Assembly (NCBI GenBank): GCA_963971225.1
Contig: OZ020269.1
Location: 44,971,264-45,035,263 of the forward strand
Source: Melieria omissa
Taxonomy: Eukaryota > Arthropoda > Insecta > Diptera > Ulidiidae
Direction of reading: 5' to 3'
DNA length: 64,000 nt
Positions 22,527-34,289 of the stretch are shown piece by piece. A model generated the notes under the pieces. The model searched no databases. It had not been told where the DNA came from and saw only the letters and a list, made by a program, of their open reading frames with translations. Numbering within the stretch: position 1 is the stretch's first letter; the number at the start of each line of letters is the position of its first letter. Both the position numbers and the translations under genes were made by a program.

Positions 22527-23021
22527 CCCATTAAAACCTGACCCCAGAAGGGCTTGTGCGATTTCCATAAAATTTTACACAATCTTAGTAATTGACCTAA
22601 TCAAGAAAAAAATGAAGCAAATAATTCATACCCCCACCCCCTGAACCAGGAGGGTACGTTGCGCAAACGCAATTTGGGCCTTAGTCACATACAAAACATA
22701 AAATTAAAAAAAAAAAAATTTTTTTAAACTTATTTGTAAATAGTTTAGCATTACAAAATGCAGCCCACAAAGGGATTTTGATAGGTTTGAAGAATAAGTA
22801 TTTTTAATTGAATTTCAAAAATTCCCCAAAAAAAACCTTTGACTTTGTATCGAAAAAAAGATATGAATATTTAAAAAATTATGAAATTTGAGTATGGCAG
22901 AATCTAAAACGATCAATTCGAATCCAATTCTACCCATTTTCATGTCTTATATCTTTATGAATTACTTAATGTAGCGAAATTCCCAAACGTTGCGCAAACG
23001 CAACGCTCAGGGCTTAATGGG
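22527..23021. mobile_element. piggyBac-type MITE, TTAA target
   Basis: The 495-bp element starts CCCATTAAAACCTGA, ends TCAGGGCTTAATGGG, and is flanked by TTAA (22523-22526, 23022-23025). A TTGCGCAAACGCAA motif occurs near both ends of the right half (22650, 22990). No coding sequence. Confidence 0.75.
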
Positions 23022-23160
23022 TTAAGCTCAAATTCCATAATAAAAAAAATTCCACCGACTTTTGATAGGAACTTATTTATAAAAAAACACTTCAGGCCAA
23101 TTATGCAAACGAATTATTAAAATTTTCGGTTATCCGATATATTCGTCTATATTACTCAAT

Positions 23161-24194
23161 CACCCCTATTATGGTTGTCGTCGTCGACGTCGTTGTCAAT
23201 TCTATCTCAACATCACTTCAAGTCGACATCAACACCACGTCAATGCTAAATCTGTATCTACTAAGGATGTTGTGTTGACGTCGACATGTTATCGATAATT
23301 TATATTTTTAAATTTTTTGCGTCAGCTGTGTCATTTTGTTTACAATTTGTGCCGGAAAATGTTTTTTTTGTTTCGGATTCAAGCGAAATGGCAAGCGATG
23401 AAGAAAGTAAACAAAATCTGCGGCTTCAAAGAAAAATTATGAGGCAAAGTTGGGAAATCTTTGATTTACCGGATGGTAAGTACAAGAATCTGACATTTTG
23501 GTGGCTAATATGGATTTTTATAAGCTCATGTGTATTGTATTGCTTTGTTACCGATTTGTTGATTATTTTCGCCTCAGTAAATCGTAAAAAAAGTCTAAAA
23601 CTTGTGTTGGAGAAAATAGCGCCATCGATGAAGCATTGAGTACGATCTACGTTCATTCCAAACACAATAAAGCTAGCGACAACGTTACGGTTTTTGGCAC
23701 AAGGCTCGTACCAGCTAAGTATTGGGAATGATTTCAACCTATGATTATCATAGCCCACTGTTTCTGCAATATTGGCAGAAACACGCGACGCTTTAGAAGC
23801 TGTGATATGCCCACATTTCATATAATTTGAAATGAGTGAAGAAGAGAAAGCTCAAGCTAAATTGGAGTCTTATGAGAAGACAGGATTTCCTGGCGTTATT
23901 GGCTGTGTGGACGGAACCAATGTGGCGAATTGAACACTATTCGTTATTTTAATCTTTTCCTAAAATTTTGTATTGATTAAAATTTATTCGAACAAAAAAG
24001 TCCAAATTTACTTACAAAAATTTCCAAAAATTGTATCAACTCAAAACTTGTCGTTTCCACTCAACGTCAATATTATTTAGTCGATACCAAAGATGTGTCA
24101 ATAGTTGTCAATTGTTATCGATATTGACACCAGTGATACCAATTCGTCGCTGTCAATATTATTTGTGTCGCCGACGACAACCATAATAGGTGTG
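23161..24194 (+). mobile_element. PIF/Harbinger-like element, ~1 kb
   Basis: Inverted ends are CACCCCTATTATGGTTGTCGTCG (23161) and CGACGACAACCATAATAGGTGTG (to 24194). A 3-bp AAT follows and precedes (23158-23160, 24195-24197), fitting the 3-bp duplication of PIF/Harbinger. The interior carries HARBI1-like transposase remnants. Confidence 0.75.
23391..23935 (+). pseudogene. HARBI1-like transposase remnant
   Basis: Two pieces of a Harbinger nuclease survive. Near 23420-23480 the frame reads LRLQRKIMRQSWEIFDLPD, close to the HARBI1 N-terminus, and runs into GGTAAGTA, a good splice donor. Near 23885-23930 the frame reads GFPGVIGCVDGTNV, the first catalytic Asp block. A stop follows at once and the rest of the DDE domain is missing. 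The element is a deletion derivative. Confidence 0.7.
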
Positions 24195-24309
24195 AATATA
24201 TAAGGGGTGCCGATGTGCTATTTTAACACAGATCCTAATGCATGAATGTTTCTATTCACTATCTAATAAAAAAATCAGAAAATAAAAATGACGTTTTTAT
24301 CCAGCTAGC

Positions 24310-25368
24310 TTGTTCTAGGCGATTTTTCTGTTCGCCGGATCCTCCAGACTGTCAAGTCGTTTGTCCAAATGCTCTACTCGCGTCTCCAGGTGCTCGACTT
24401 TCCCATTAATCCTGTCTGAAATTTCCTCCACGTTCTGCTCAAAGCGTGCAGAATTTTCTTGAAGCAACTCCCGATTTGCATTTTCAATTTTCGTTTCCAT
24501 TTGCGAAATTTCCTGATTCGTAGTTTTCAGTCTTGCTGCCATTTCTCGATTCGCCGTTTCGACTTTTGCCGAAATTTCCTGATTTGTAGTTTCTAGTGTC
24601 GCTGCCATTTCCGCCGACATTACGCATTTTCGCTGTTGAAATTTTCGAGCATGCCTTTCATTGCAACCATTAGCTGGCCCATGTCTAATGCTTGTAATGG
24701 CGCAGCCGCTGCAGCCGTACTTTGGAGCGCAGCACCAGCAGGCGATTCCTCCACCTTGGCCGACGCCTCTAGCTCCTGCGTCCCGAACTCGTGTGCAGTC
24801 CAATCGATGCCACGTGATTCACATGCCGCAACTCTATCTTTCCGCCAGCAGTCGGGAAATTCCAGGCAACAAGCTGCTTTTTCAGTTGGTCCACCTTCAG
24901 TTGCTCGAGTTTAACCTGGTCTGCGTTTTACAATTTTAATTTATTTCCAGTAGCACAATCCCACTTCTGACACCAAATGTTACGAAAATTAGCTCTCTAA
25001 GTTCGTGTTTTGATTGTGCTTGAAAATAAAACCACTTCAATAACTCAGCGCAAAACGCAGTGAGAAACCAACAATCAATTTATTTACAGATTTACACTTC
25101 GCTTGTATTTACACTTACTACTTTGCTTGTTCAAATAAGACTGTCCCCTTGCGCTGCACCTGGCTGCCTTTCATATTTGTCTGCTTATCGCGCCGATTGT
25201 TCTCACACATTCCAGTTGGACTCTCTTTCGATCGTTCTCGCACAGCCCATTACCATCGCGAACCAACATTGCCAATTATAACAAGCCGGTCGTACTCCAA
25301 AGTGCATGCCTACAAGTATGCCCGTAAAAGCATTCATGCATAGCACAGCAGAGTGCCTCATCGTTACA
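24310..25368 (-). mobile_element. family X fragment: 5' LTR and start of gag
   Basis: The 5' LTR occupies 24978-25368 (TGTTACGAAAATT.. to ..CGTTACA) and is diverged from the young copy. On the minus strand the TGGTGTCAGAA primer site follows, then the gag N-terminus to about 24310. The gag start codon is lost (CAG in place of ATG), and the SAP-like and coiled-coil segments contain indels. The element is cut off near 24303. The four bases outside the LTR are ATAC, matching the target preference of the family. Confidence 0.8.
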
Positions 25369-26546
25369 ATACTCATATCATACCTTTCTATTAATGTAAA
25401 ACATTACATACATAGTATGTACCAAGTTTTAGAAAACAAATTTCGTTTGATACCCATATCATGTAAACCAGTTGAAGATTAATTGAGTTTTTTTAAAACT
25501 TTGAACTTTGACCACGAGGCACTTCTTTTATGGGCGTTTCTCAGGCATAATTTCTAGTTTTTTAGATTCACAAAAATAAGCTCTATATGATCAAATTTTC
25601 AGTTTTTTTTTCATGAGAGTTCGCTGTACTGTATTGGTTCCAAAAAATGTTTGATTGTTTGATTGTGTTTTGTTTGAATCGTCAGTAACAATTCGATAAG
25701 TTCAGGTAGAAGGTGTATAAGCTTTCGTTGTTGCATGCGTCTTCTTAAATATTTTGAGGTAAAAAGGGGATCAGAAGTATCAGCAACTCTATTAAATACA
25801 TCCAGAAGATTATTAGTGCGGTTGTTTTAAAGAATGTGATGCAATCTGTCGGGTTTATTAAATTTATGTCGCGATTCAGCAGCAGATAGCGGCAGTAGAT
25901 GTCATCAGCAACCAAGGATATAACTTTTTAATAAGCTGTTTGAAAGCAGAACGTTTGAAATTTACTTGAAGTTAATAGGCACGATAAACAAATCAACACT
26001 AAAATGTGGTCAACGCCAGTGATATCAACAAAGATTACATGCTTAGTTAAAGCTCGGCGCGTAGTATTTCCGTCATTTGTGCTACCAAAGCCCACTTTAG
26101 ACATATCAACACGAAGATCTAGACAGTACTAAGTCATGCGTAGTTTTCAGTTCGAAATTGGAAATTGAAATTTTATGCCAAGTTCTTGCAGAAAAGTATT
26201 AATTTTGCTTCTATAATTTTCCTGCAATCATCGGAAATTCCTTTGAACGTTCCTTGAGCCAATTTCAAATAATTCGATTTTTGTATAGCGTACTATCCTG
26301 AAAAATTGGTATTACTAGTAACACAACTTGAAATAAAATTAAATGAACTTATAATATCGTAATTTATTATTTCCTTTTTACTTTTAGCTTGCCAAATGTT
26401 GCAGAAACTTTAAAAGTTTGCATAAAGTTAAAATTTGCAGTCAACCGCAAGAGCTTTCAGGTCATGTTAAAAAAAACTTTGCCATCAATACTGATTCAGC
26501 AAATAAATTTTCAATGACTTCTCAATAAAGTGACTTTGGCTGAGTA
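25369..26546. other. unassigned; one coding-like stretch on the minus strand
   Basis: Between about 25700 and 25900 the minus strand reads coherently with one stop (KFNKPDRLHHIL, then NNRTNNLLDVFNRVADTSD). I do not recognise it. Nothing else in this stretch resembles a gene or a TIR pair. Confidence 0.3.
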
Positions 26547-26843
26547 AGGTAAATGCGCCTAATTCCGTGCTAGTCCCTAATTCCGTACCATCCTGACGAG
26601 CAAAGTTTAACGCGAAAAAATAAGATATTGGTAGCACTTTCTAAGAAAATTTGATTCCACGAATTCATCATAATATTTTGAATTTCATGTCAAGAACTGT
26701 ATATTCATGATTTCAATTAAATTCTGCTTCCTCATCTCATTTATCTTAAAAGTGGTGTTGAAAGCGCACGTGTGAAGTTTTGTTCAGTGAAAACATTTAA
26801 GGCCGGTGCAAAGATTTTGTAAGAGTGTAAGAGTGTTTGTTGG

Positions 26844-27574
26844 TACCCTGCCGGCAACTCAACTAACTTTTAACGCACTTTAATCTAACTAATTCTCAAC
26901 TAGTTGTGGTTGATAGTTGGATTATTTTCAATGGAGCGAACTGACTATTTTAACATGCCGATGGCCTAGGCAGTAGTCAATTGTCCAACTCTGCATGACT
27001 TTTCAACTAACTTAAAGTTAGTTGCTTAAAAGTTAGTTAAAAGTGATATGAATATTTATGTGATTTTTTTGTAAGTTTTAAATTTAATATTTAATAATAA
27101 TACACTAATATTTTCAATATAAATTCCGTTTTGACTCTGCACATTAGCAGAGGAACAGGTGGCTTCTGATTTAGTAACATTACATGAATTTAATTTATTT
27201 GAATACGAATCCCTTCCCTTTTTCAAAAGCCGGACTGCGACCGCACGCACGAGACTAAGCACTGATTATGATTTCATAATGCAGGAAAGAAAATGACAAA
27301 TACATATGTAAAATAAAATTCCAAAGAGCAAAAAAAAGAAACAACAATTAACTGTTTTTTTAATTTCTATGCCATAAACGCATGCATTAATTTGGGTGGA
27401 TTCTGCATTACTGTGTAGTTAGCTTATAGTTAGGGACATAAAATCGCATAAGAACAAATAGCAGTGATTTTGGGGAAGCTCTGCATTACTTTGTAGTTAG
27501 CTTATAGTTAGGTCATGAAAGTTAACCAGAAGTGAGTTACTTTTGTAGTCGACTACCGAATTGCTTGCAGGGTA
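26844..27574. mobile_element. nested MITE in the pogo 5' region
   Basis: Ends are TACCCTGCCGGCAA and TTGCTTGCAGGGTA, inverted. Just inside the right end a ~38-bp unit (CTGCATTACTTTGTAGTTAGC...) occurs twice, at about 27400 and 27480. There is no coding capacity. The superfamily is uncertain because the target duplication is unclear. Confidence 0.55.
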
Positions 27575-28202
27575 AGTACAAATATACTTTTTTATAAACA
27601 AATTGGTGAATTATGTCTTTTATTTTAATTCTATTGAATAACAAATCGTTAAAATCGCGATTCATTGATAGCACGGAATTAGGATCACTGGATATCTCAG
27701 GTGTTTTTTTTTTTTTTTAATTCCGTGCGTAGAACGGAATAAGGAAAATATGGAATACTTTTTTTTTACATTTTTCTTGCCACATACAATTAATTTAGGC
27801 AAAATTGCAACATTCAGTCAATAGAAAATATTACAAATATACAGGGAATCTAATTCCGGCGTATGATTTTACTTAAAAATAAGTAAATTTAATCAAATGG
27901 AAATTTGAATAATAATGCTAAAACAGGGCCAAAGGGCTGAAAACATAATATTTTAAAATGTATTAAATTTGGTAATATAACGAAGGTTTGGAGATGCAAC
28001 TGCATTATTAACATACTATAAGTATACAATTCTATTTCACATAAACAATTTAAATTTTTTGCGGTCGGTTAACAAAGAAACGCATAGCACGAAATTGGGC
28101 ACATATTTTTCTTCTATGTTCCTTATTATAGATGACTTAATACTTATTTTTACAATAGGTTTCCTAACGCGTGTGTCTTCATCAAAATAAAATTCTTTCG
28201 AC

Positions 28203-30266
28203 ATGCCAAAATATTCGCAAGAAACATTGCAACTAGCGATAAATGCAGGTAAATCTAACCAAATTACATGCTATAAAGCATCAAAATTATTCAGTAGTCC
28301 ACGACAAACATTGACGGATAAGATATTGAAAAATCTCTCTCACAACTCTTACAAAGGAGGAGGAAAACCTTGTTGTAAAATGGGTTTTTGAACTAGCAGC
28401 AATAGGATTTCCAGTGTCAAAAGAGCAGCTTATATGTAGCGTGACAAAGCTAGTTAAAGAGCTAAACCGCCCAAACTCTTTCAAAAATGATGTTCCAGGT
28501 GTAAAATGGTACAACGCTTTTTTAAAAATACATCCCACTGTACGCCAACGAGTTGCTCAGTGCCTGACCATTACAGAACCAATAATAAGGACGTGGTTTA
28601 AACAAGTTCACAAATATATGGAGGATAATAACTACCTTGAAATTTTAGAAGATCCATCAAAAATAGTCAATTGTGATGAATCTGCATTTTTCCTTTGCCC
28701 TAAGGGTCAAACTGTGTTTTCAAAACGGGGATCCAAACAAGTTTACTTCAGGTCAGGAAATGATGACAAAGAATGTCTAACACTATCTATGGGTGTCTCC
28801 GCAGATGGAAAAATAATGCCTACGTTTGCTCTTTTTCCTTACAAACGAATTCCATTCAATATACTTGAAAAATATCCCAAGAATTGGGCTATTGGCAGAT
28901 CAGATTCAGGCTGGATGACCTGTGCGATTTTTTTTTAATACATTGCAAATGTGTTTTACCCTTTCCTGCTAAAAGAAAATCTAAAGCTATCAGTAGCATT
29001 GTTTTTGGATGGGCACACATCGCATTTATCTCTACCTCAATGCGAATTTTGCAAGAAAAACGGAATTATTCTAATAGCCCTTCCTCCTAACTCTACGCAC
29101 TTGTTAGAGCCTATGGATGTAGCAGTTTTTCATTCCATAAAAAGTGCATGGAGAAAACAACTTCACAATTGGAGAATGGAAAATAATGCGAAGCGAATGA
29201 AACGAGACGATTTTGGCCCTATAATCGAGAAATGCATAGAATCAGCGATTAATTCCGATACTATAAAGAATGGCTTTAGGGCTTGTGGTATTTATCCATT
29301 TAATGTAAATGCTGTTGCATTTGATACGATTCTAAATGATTCTAAGTGATTTTCTTAATACAAGTTCAACACCAAATGTCGAAATTGCGATCAATAACGA
29401 ACCGCAAGGATCCCATAAAGAGGATATACAAGGACTTATTATGCTTTTTGAAGAGAGAATACCTAAGGAAAAATTAAATTTATTTTCTAAGTGCAACGGA
29501 ATATGGACAGGGGACGTTAAAGATGAAAGTTTATACTACTTTTGGAAGGATTTAAAAAATGAAGCGATTGGCGTTAACATTACAATTGTTTCAACTGACA
29601 ATAGTGGTTTATTTAATATTGATGACATGTGCGTTGAGTTTCTTGATGAATGTTGTGGAACAATAGTTGAGATACCAGCGACTACTTTTTCTCTGGAAAG
29701 TTCAACCCCAACATGCAGCGCAACTAATCGAACAGCTAGTATAACTTGCGAAGCGATTGCAAGCACAGCACCAAAAGACAGTGCTGCAGCTGCTGACAAT
29801 ACAGAAACGCAAACCACAAAGTCAGAATTCCCACAACCCTTTCAAGATTCATTTTTCTGGCCAGAAGCTCCATCAAACGATTCAAAAAAACAAAAACTTA
29901 AGAGAAAGCTGACGCCAACTGTAGCAGTAGCGTCAGAATACATTGAATGTAAAAAGCGCTTGAATGAGGAAAAACAGTTGAAAATTGAAAAAGCTGCTTT
30001 ACGAAAGAAAAATAAACAAGAAAAGGTACTTACAAATTTCAAACTAAAGAAAAAGGCTCACTCAAACAAAGGCTTACTCAATCCGAAGAAGAAAAATTTC
30101 CAGGAAAAGTGTTAAAAGTCATTCCTGGCGATCCTTTAAAATATCAAATTAAAACTATGACTATGAGCGGACCCAATAGGCGTTGGCCTCAAAAGGACGA
30201 TATAAAAAAATTGATCCTCCAACGCCTTCCGGTAAAAGAGGAGTTTTCGGAGGAGGATTCGCTGTA
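28203..30266 (+). pseudogene. pogo/Tigger-type transposase, DDxD, with a long C-terminal domain
   Basis: The N-terminus (28203) has a psq-type helix-turn-helix (MPKYSQETLQLAINAG..YKASKLF). A frameshift near 28345 leads to a CENP-B-type second binding domain (FELAAIGFPVSKEQL), then the catalytic core: VNCDESAFFL, FLDGHTSHLSL and LEPMDVAVF give three Asp residues, the last two with 35 residues between them. Breaks near 28938 and 29340 follow. The last ~260 residues are Lys/Glu-rich with a coiled-coil stretch, and the frame shifts again near 30110 to end ..EEDSL at 30266. The changes are few, so it decayed recently. Confidence 0.82.
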
Positions 30267-31227
30267 AAAGACTTCAATTACATTTATGAACATCTTTTAA
30301 AATAATAATTTTAATTTCCATTTGCCTTTCTTGAATATTTATTCTAATAGTTATGTTAATTTGAACACATGTCAAAACATAGAAGATAATCTTTTGTGAA
30401 ATAAATACGTTTTTTGTGTATAATTTTTTTACACTTTCAATTTAACCTGGCTTTAATAACAAAAAAGCTGAAAAATAAAATAGCACGGAATTAGGTATAT
30501 ATCAGCACGGAATTAGGAACATAACAAAGTTTTGGTACGCATTCAGGAATAATTACTGATTTTAGAAAAGTTTTAATAATAAGAAAGTCTAATGTAACAA
30601 AATCATAGTTTATAATTTTAAAAGAAGGAAAAATAGTCAATTAATGCACAACACTGAAAATGAAAGTGTAACACCCTTTGACTGAGCTACAATAATTCAT
30701 TGTTTTCCGATGTGCCTTAACATGCCGGAATAGGGCGCATTTACCTTACTGTCAAAAGGTACTTTATGTTTTAAAAAAACAAAATAGTCTTTTCGGTGCT
30801 TTGACCTAATGTGCAATGGGTCAAAAATGTGTGCCAAGTCAGACGTCACTGTCCTTTTCATTATTTTCAATAATTCATCCCATTTCAATAGCCAAATAAA
30901 ACCAAAGATTTTCACCGGAAAATGGAAAATGAGCAATATTGGTCGGTGATTCGCAAAATTGGTCGCATTAGGCTACGAACAGCTGCCCCATCCACCGTAT
31001 TCTCCAGATTTTGCCCCGTGTGACTTCTTTTTGTTTCCAAACTTGAAAAAGTCACTCGCCGGGCAGAAATTTGAGTCAAATGAGGAGGTTATCGCCGCCA
31101 CGGAGGCCTCCAGAAAACGTATTTTTCACAGGGACCGTACCGGTTATGGTTTTTATCAAAAAAGTCAGATTTTAACTGCTATCTCTTAACTTTTATTTTT
31201 ACCGACAAAAATAAAAGTTATTTTGTA

Positions 31228-32203
31228 AGGGAGAGGGCTGGGTTGTGAACCAGGCTGTGGTGTGAACCATTGCCGTTTTTTCTTTCCCTAATTGACATAT
31301 CGCCAATCTTTCAACTGTCAATTTTGTCTTATGATATGACTCTGCTTTTGTGGTTACACCGAAGTACAAACACGTATTGCTTGTGGCAGCAATCGAGTTT
31401 GAAAGACATCGTGTTTGAAAATCGACTGCGAAAATTTGTTGGCTTTTTTTTAAAGTGCTATCTTAGTGACTGAGCTTATTGCAAAAAGTCTGTGTAATAC
31501 ATGTTTATTTAGTGTTTCGATTCTATTTTACGATGCAATATTTGTTTATGTCGAATTATGATTGGAAGTGTCGTTTATTTTAAAGTTTCCAAAATGGCAT
31601 CGTGGTTGGGCTGTGAACCACTGAGGTGGCTGGGTTATGAACCACCTGTTTTTCGTACTACATTTGTTCTAACACTGTCAAATATGGACGGATATATAAA
31701 AATAAAGTCATTTTATATAATTTCACTCGATTTCGTTGTGTTCACTTGAAGTGAGCCAATACGAGAACACGTTCGTATTTCACATGCAAACATTCCGACA
31801 CAGATTAGGATGAAAATTAAAAAAATTGAGCAGTTTCATTCATTGCGACTTTTTGGCCTAAGAGGCGTCATTATAACTTTTTTTCACCTCTTGAGGCTTC
31901 CTGATTAAATAAATTCTCAATGTACTTAGAAATTATGGGTGTTTTCTTCGTATTTTCCGACTTTAATAGGGATTTTCCAGATGGTTCACAACCCAGCCAC
32001 TTTTTTGAAAAAGCGAAAAATCACGTTCTTAGAAAATTGGACGTAGAGAGTTAAATTTCAATCAAAACGGTAATCTGTCTTCATAACAAAGTTGCGTTAT
32101 ATATTCACCTTTCCAACGGTATCTTCGATTTTTCGATATCCTTATTTTGTGAAAAGTTAGAGCCAAAAAACAAAACCCCTGTTCACAACCCAGCCCTCTC
32201 CCT
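31228..32203. mobile_element. TA-target MITE with recurring terminal motif
   Basis: The 976-bp element has inverted ends AGGGAGAGGGCTGGGTTGTGAACC and TTCACAACCCAGCCCTCTCCCT, flanked by TA (31226-31227, 32204-32205). The core GGCTGGGTTGTGAACCA recurs inside near 31608, 31628 and, inverted, 31981. No transposase. Confidence 0.8.
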
Positions 32204-32237
32204 TACCTTTTATCATATCAGGCAAAAATAACTGTTA

Positions 32238-32568
32238 CCGTAGGAACACATTTGGAGCGTATGGGCGCACGGCGTACGGCGTAAATACGCTGTCGAAATA
32301 TGTTCAGACGTTGCCTTGCTCACAATTCCAGCGTGAGCAGCAACGTATAAAATAGTCAAAATACGTTTTTCAATTGTCGAAAAATGAATAATACGCCCAT
32401 ACGCGGCGTAAAAAATAGAAATAGATCTAAGTGAGCGTACGACGTTTTTACGTTCATACGCTTGCGTCGTCAATTGTGTGCGCTTTCATAGAAATATATG
32501 AAATTTAATTTGACAACGCAATACGTCGAACGTAAATACGCTCATACGCTTCAATTGTGTTCCTACGG
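32238..32568. mobile_element. PIF/Harbinger-type MITE
   Basis: The 331-bp element has inverted ends CCGTAGGAACACATTTGGAG and CTTCAATTGTGTTCCTACGG with the 3-bp duplication TTA (32235-32237, 32569-32571). The interior is rich in ATACGC/GCGTAT motifs in both orientations. Confidence 0.8.
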
Positions 32569-33234
32569 TTACTTTTGACTTTTATTTTATCGGTCAAAAA
32601 TAACAGTTATTTTGTGACTTTTATTTTTTCGGTCAAATATACCAGGCAATTTGAATTTTTTCAAAGGCCGTTTGACCGACTAAAAAACTGTTGATACCAT
32701 TTTTTTTCGTCTCAGCAGGCCGCAAATTCTGAACTATAAGACTTAATCGACGAAAAAAAATGGTATCAATCGTTTTTTGCTCGGTCAAACGGCCTTTGAA
32801 AAAATTCAAATTGCCTGATATATTGACTGAAAAAATAAAAGTCACAAAATAACTGTTATTTTTGACCGATAAAAAAAAGTCAAAAGTAACAGTTATTTTT
32901 GCCTGAAATAATAAAAGGCACAAAATAACAGTTAATTTTAACTTTTATAGTAAAAGACTAAAATTTAAAAGGCGTTTAATATTCCATTACCATTATGGTC
33001 ATAATGGTATATTTGAAAAAGTCCACCGACCATTTTTTCGTTATGCCTTTTTGATTTGAAAATTGTAAAATAACAGTTATTTTCGGTCCCTGATTTTTCA
33101 GACGGGTTAAAGAAGTTGGAGCATCGCTGGGTCAAGTGTATCGAGTTGAAAGAAGACTACGTTGAGAAATAAATCACCACTTTTCCAAAATTTTCGTTTT
33201 TCTTTTGTAGGCTAAGTACTTATCGGACCACCCA

Positions 33235-34130
33235 CGAATATGTTTCGTTGCTAATATTTAGGTCTACATCTTGATCCTCCGGAGGTATGCTGTGAAGTAG
33301 TTTTGTATAATTTCCGCACCACTTTCGCGGCTTGAAACCAGCTGTCGCTAACATTTTGATGAATTTATCTTCTGCTGCTTTTGGTTTAACCAGGCTGTCT
33401 GACCCACTCAGACCGTCATCGACGTAGAAGTCCTTAATTAGGAGCAGCTGCCCCGAGTAGGAACTCCACTGCATCATTTTTTGCCAAAGTCTGCTGACAT
33501 TTGGTTGCTAGGTTGGGTGCTGCTCATGTTCGATCCGTTACTGGTTTTAGTTTGTAATAGCACAACTTGTCCTGCACTGATGATGATTTGGAATCGTTGG
33601 TCTCTTGGACCAATCAATATTTGACGATACATCTTCTCGATGTCCGTTGTGAAGTCGAACCGTGGCCTTCTAAAGCGCAATAAGATCGATGTTAATTCGC
33701 TTTGTACGACTGGCCCATGTTTTAAGCGCTGTCTAACTAATTATAGGAGTCAATATAGCGCTGCAATCGATTCGTTCGAGATCTTCGTTTTCCCGCATGA
33801 AATCAATGTACATTTCTCTCATCACTGGGTTTTTCAACAGGCGATGTTCGAGGTTGAAGAAGCAATTGGTCGCTATCTACATAGAATTGCCGAGAACTGC
33901 TGAGTCTTCTATAAATGGGACTTTCACGACAAATCGCCCTTTCTGATTGCATTTAGCTTATTGTGCAAAAGATTATTCGCATTTTCTTTCCGCATCTGTA
34001 AGCTGGTCATTGTTCTTTGGGAAATCAGCCAGCTGCCTGAATTTAGTAAGTATGTTCGCGTCGCTTTCGCTGCGTACGTTGCAAGTAAGAGCTTCCTGAT
34101 TGGCACCACTAATTTTGCCATTTTAATTTG
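33235..34130 (-). pseudogene. BEL/Pao-type pol fragment
   Basis: Minus-strand pieces read LEHRLLKNPVMREMYIDFM (33640-33905), TDIEKMYRQILI (33474-33680) and FYVDDGLSGSDSL (33220-33477). These are the pre-RT, RT palm and YVDD catalytic motifs of BEL/Pao elements. The reading frame is broken several times and no LTR is visible. The left side ends at the mariner terminus, which probably inserted into it. Confidence 0.75.
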
Positions 34131-34289
34131 ATCTATTCACAGAAGGCTTTGATATAATTCTGCCTCAATAAGTCAACGTTATTTGGCTTACAAAAGTTTG
34201 GATCACCTAAGTTAATATTCCGTGGAACTGGTCAATCAGATTTTTTCAGACGCTGTGTTGGTTAGGCTGAAATGATCAGAGGACGAAAG

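Larger units (their letters stand above)
26547..30746 (+). mobile_element. pogo-like DNA transposon, 4.2 kb
   Basis: Inverted termini read AGGTAAATGCGCC(T/C)..ATTCCG, with TA on both sides (26545-26546, 30747-30748). The motif GCACGGAATTAGG, or its reverse, recurs near both ends and internally (about 26558, 26580, 27669, 27720, 28086, 30482, 30503). The interior holds a pogo-type transposase (28203-30266) and a nested MITE (26844-27574). Confidence 0.82.
31129..33092. mobile_element. hAT foldback element, itself hit twice
   Basis: Ends are CAGGGACCG and CGGTCCCTG, with the 8-bp duplication ATTTTTCA (31121-31128, 33093-33100), diagnostic for hAT. The interior is built from repeats of AATAACAGTTATTTT and contains a large palindrome whose arms lie at about 32570-32720 and 32755-32900. 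Two MITEs (31228-32203 and 32238-32568) are inserted in its left arm. Confidence 0.85.
30950..33230 (+). pseudogene. mariner transposase C-terminus, split by a hAT insertion
   Basis: At 30960-31120 the frame reads LPHPPYSPDFAPCDFFLF, the mariner third catalytic Asp region. It is cut after the codon for Tyr-Phe-Ser and resumes at 33101 as DGLKKLEHRWVKCIELK..DYVEK with a stop near 33171. Removal of the 31129-33092 element restores register with the 8-bp ATTTTTCA duplication. The right terminus of the mariner probably lies near 33230 (GGGTGGTCCGATAAG on the minus strand). The N-terminal two thirds are missing. Confidence 0.8.
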
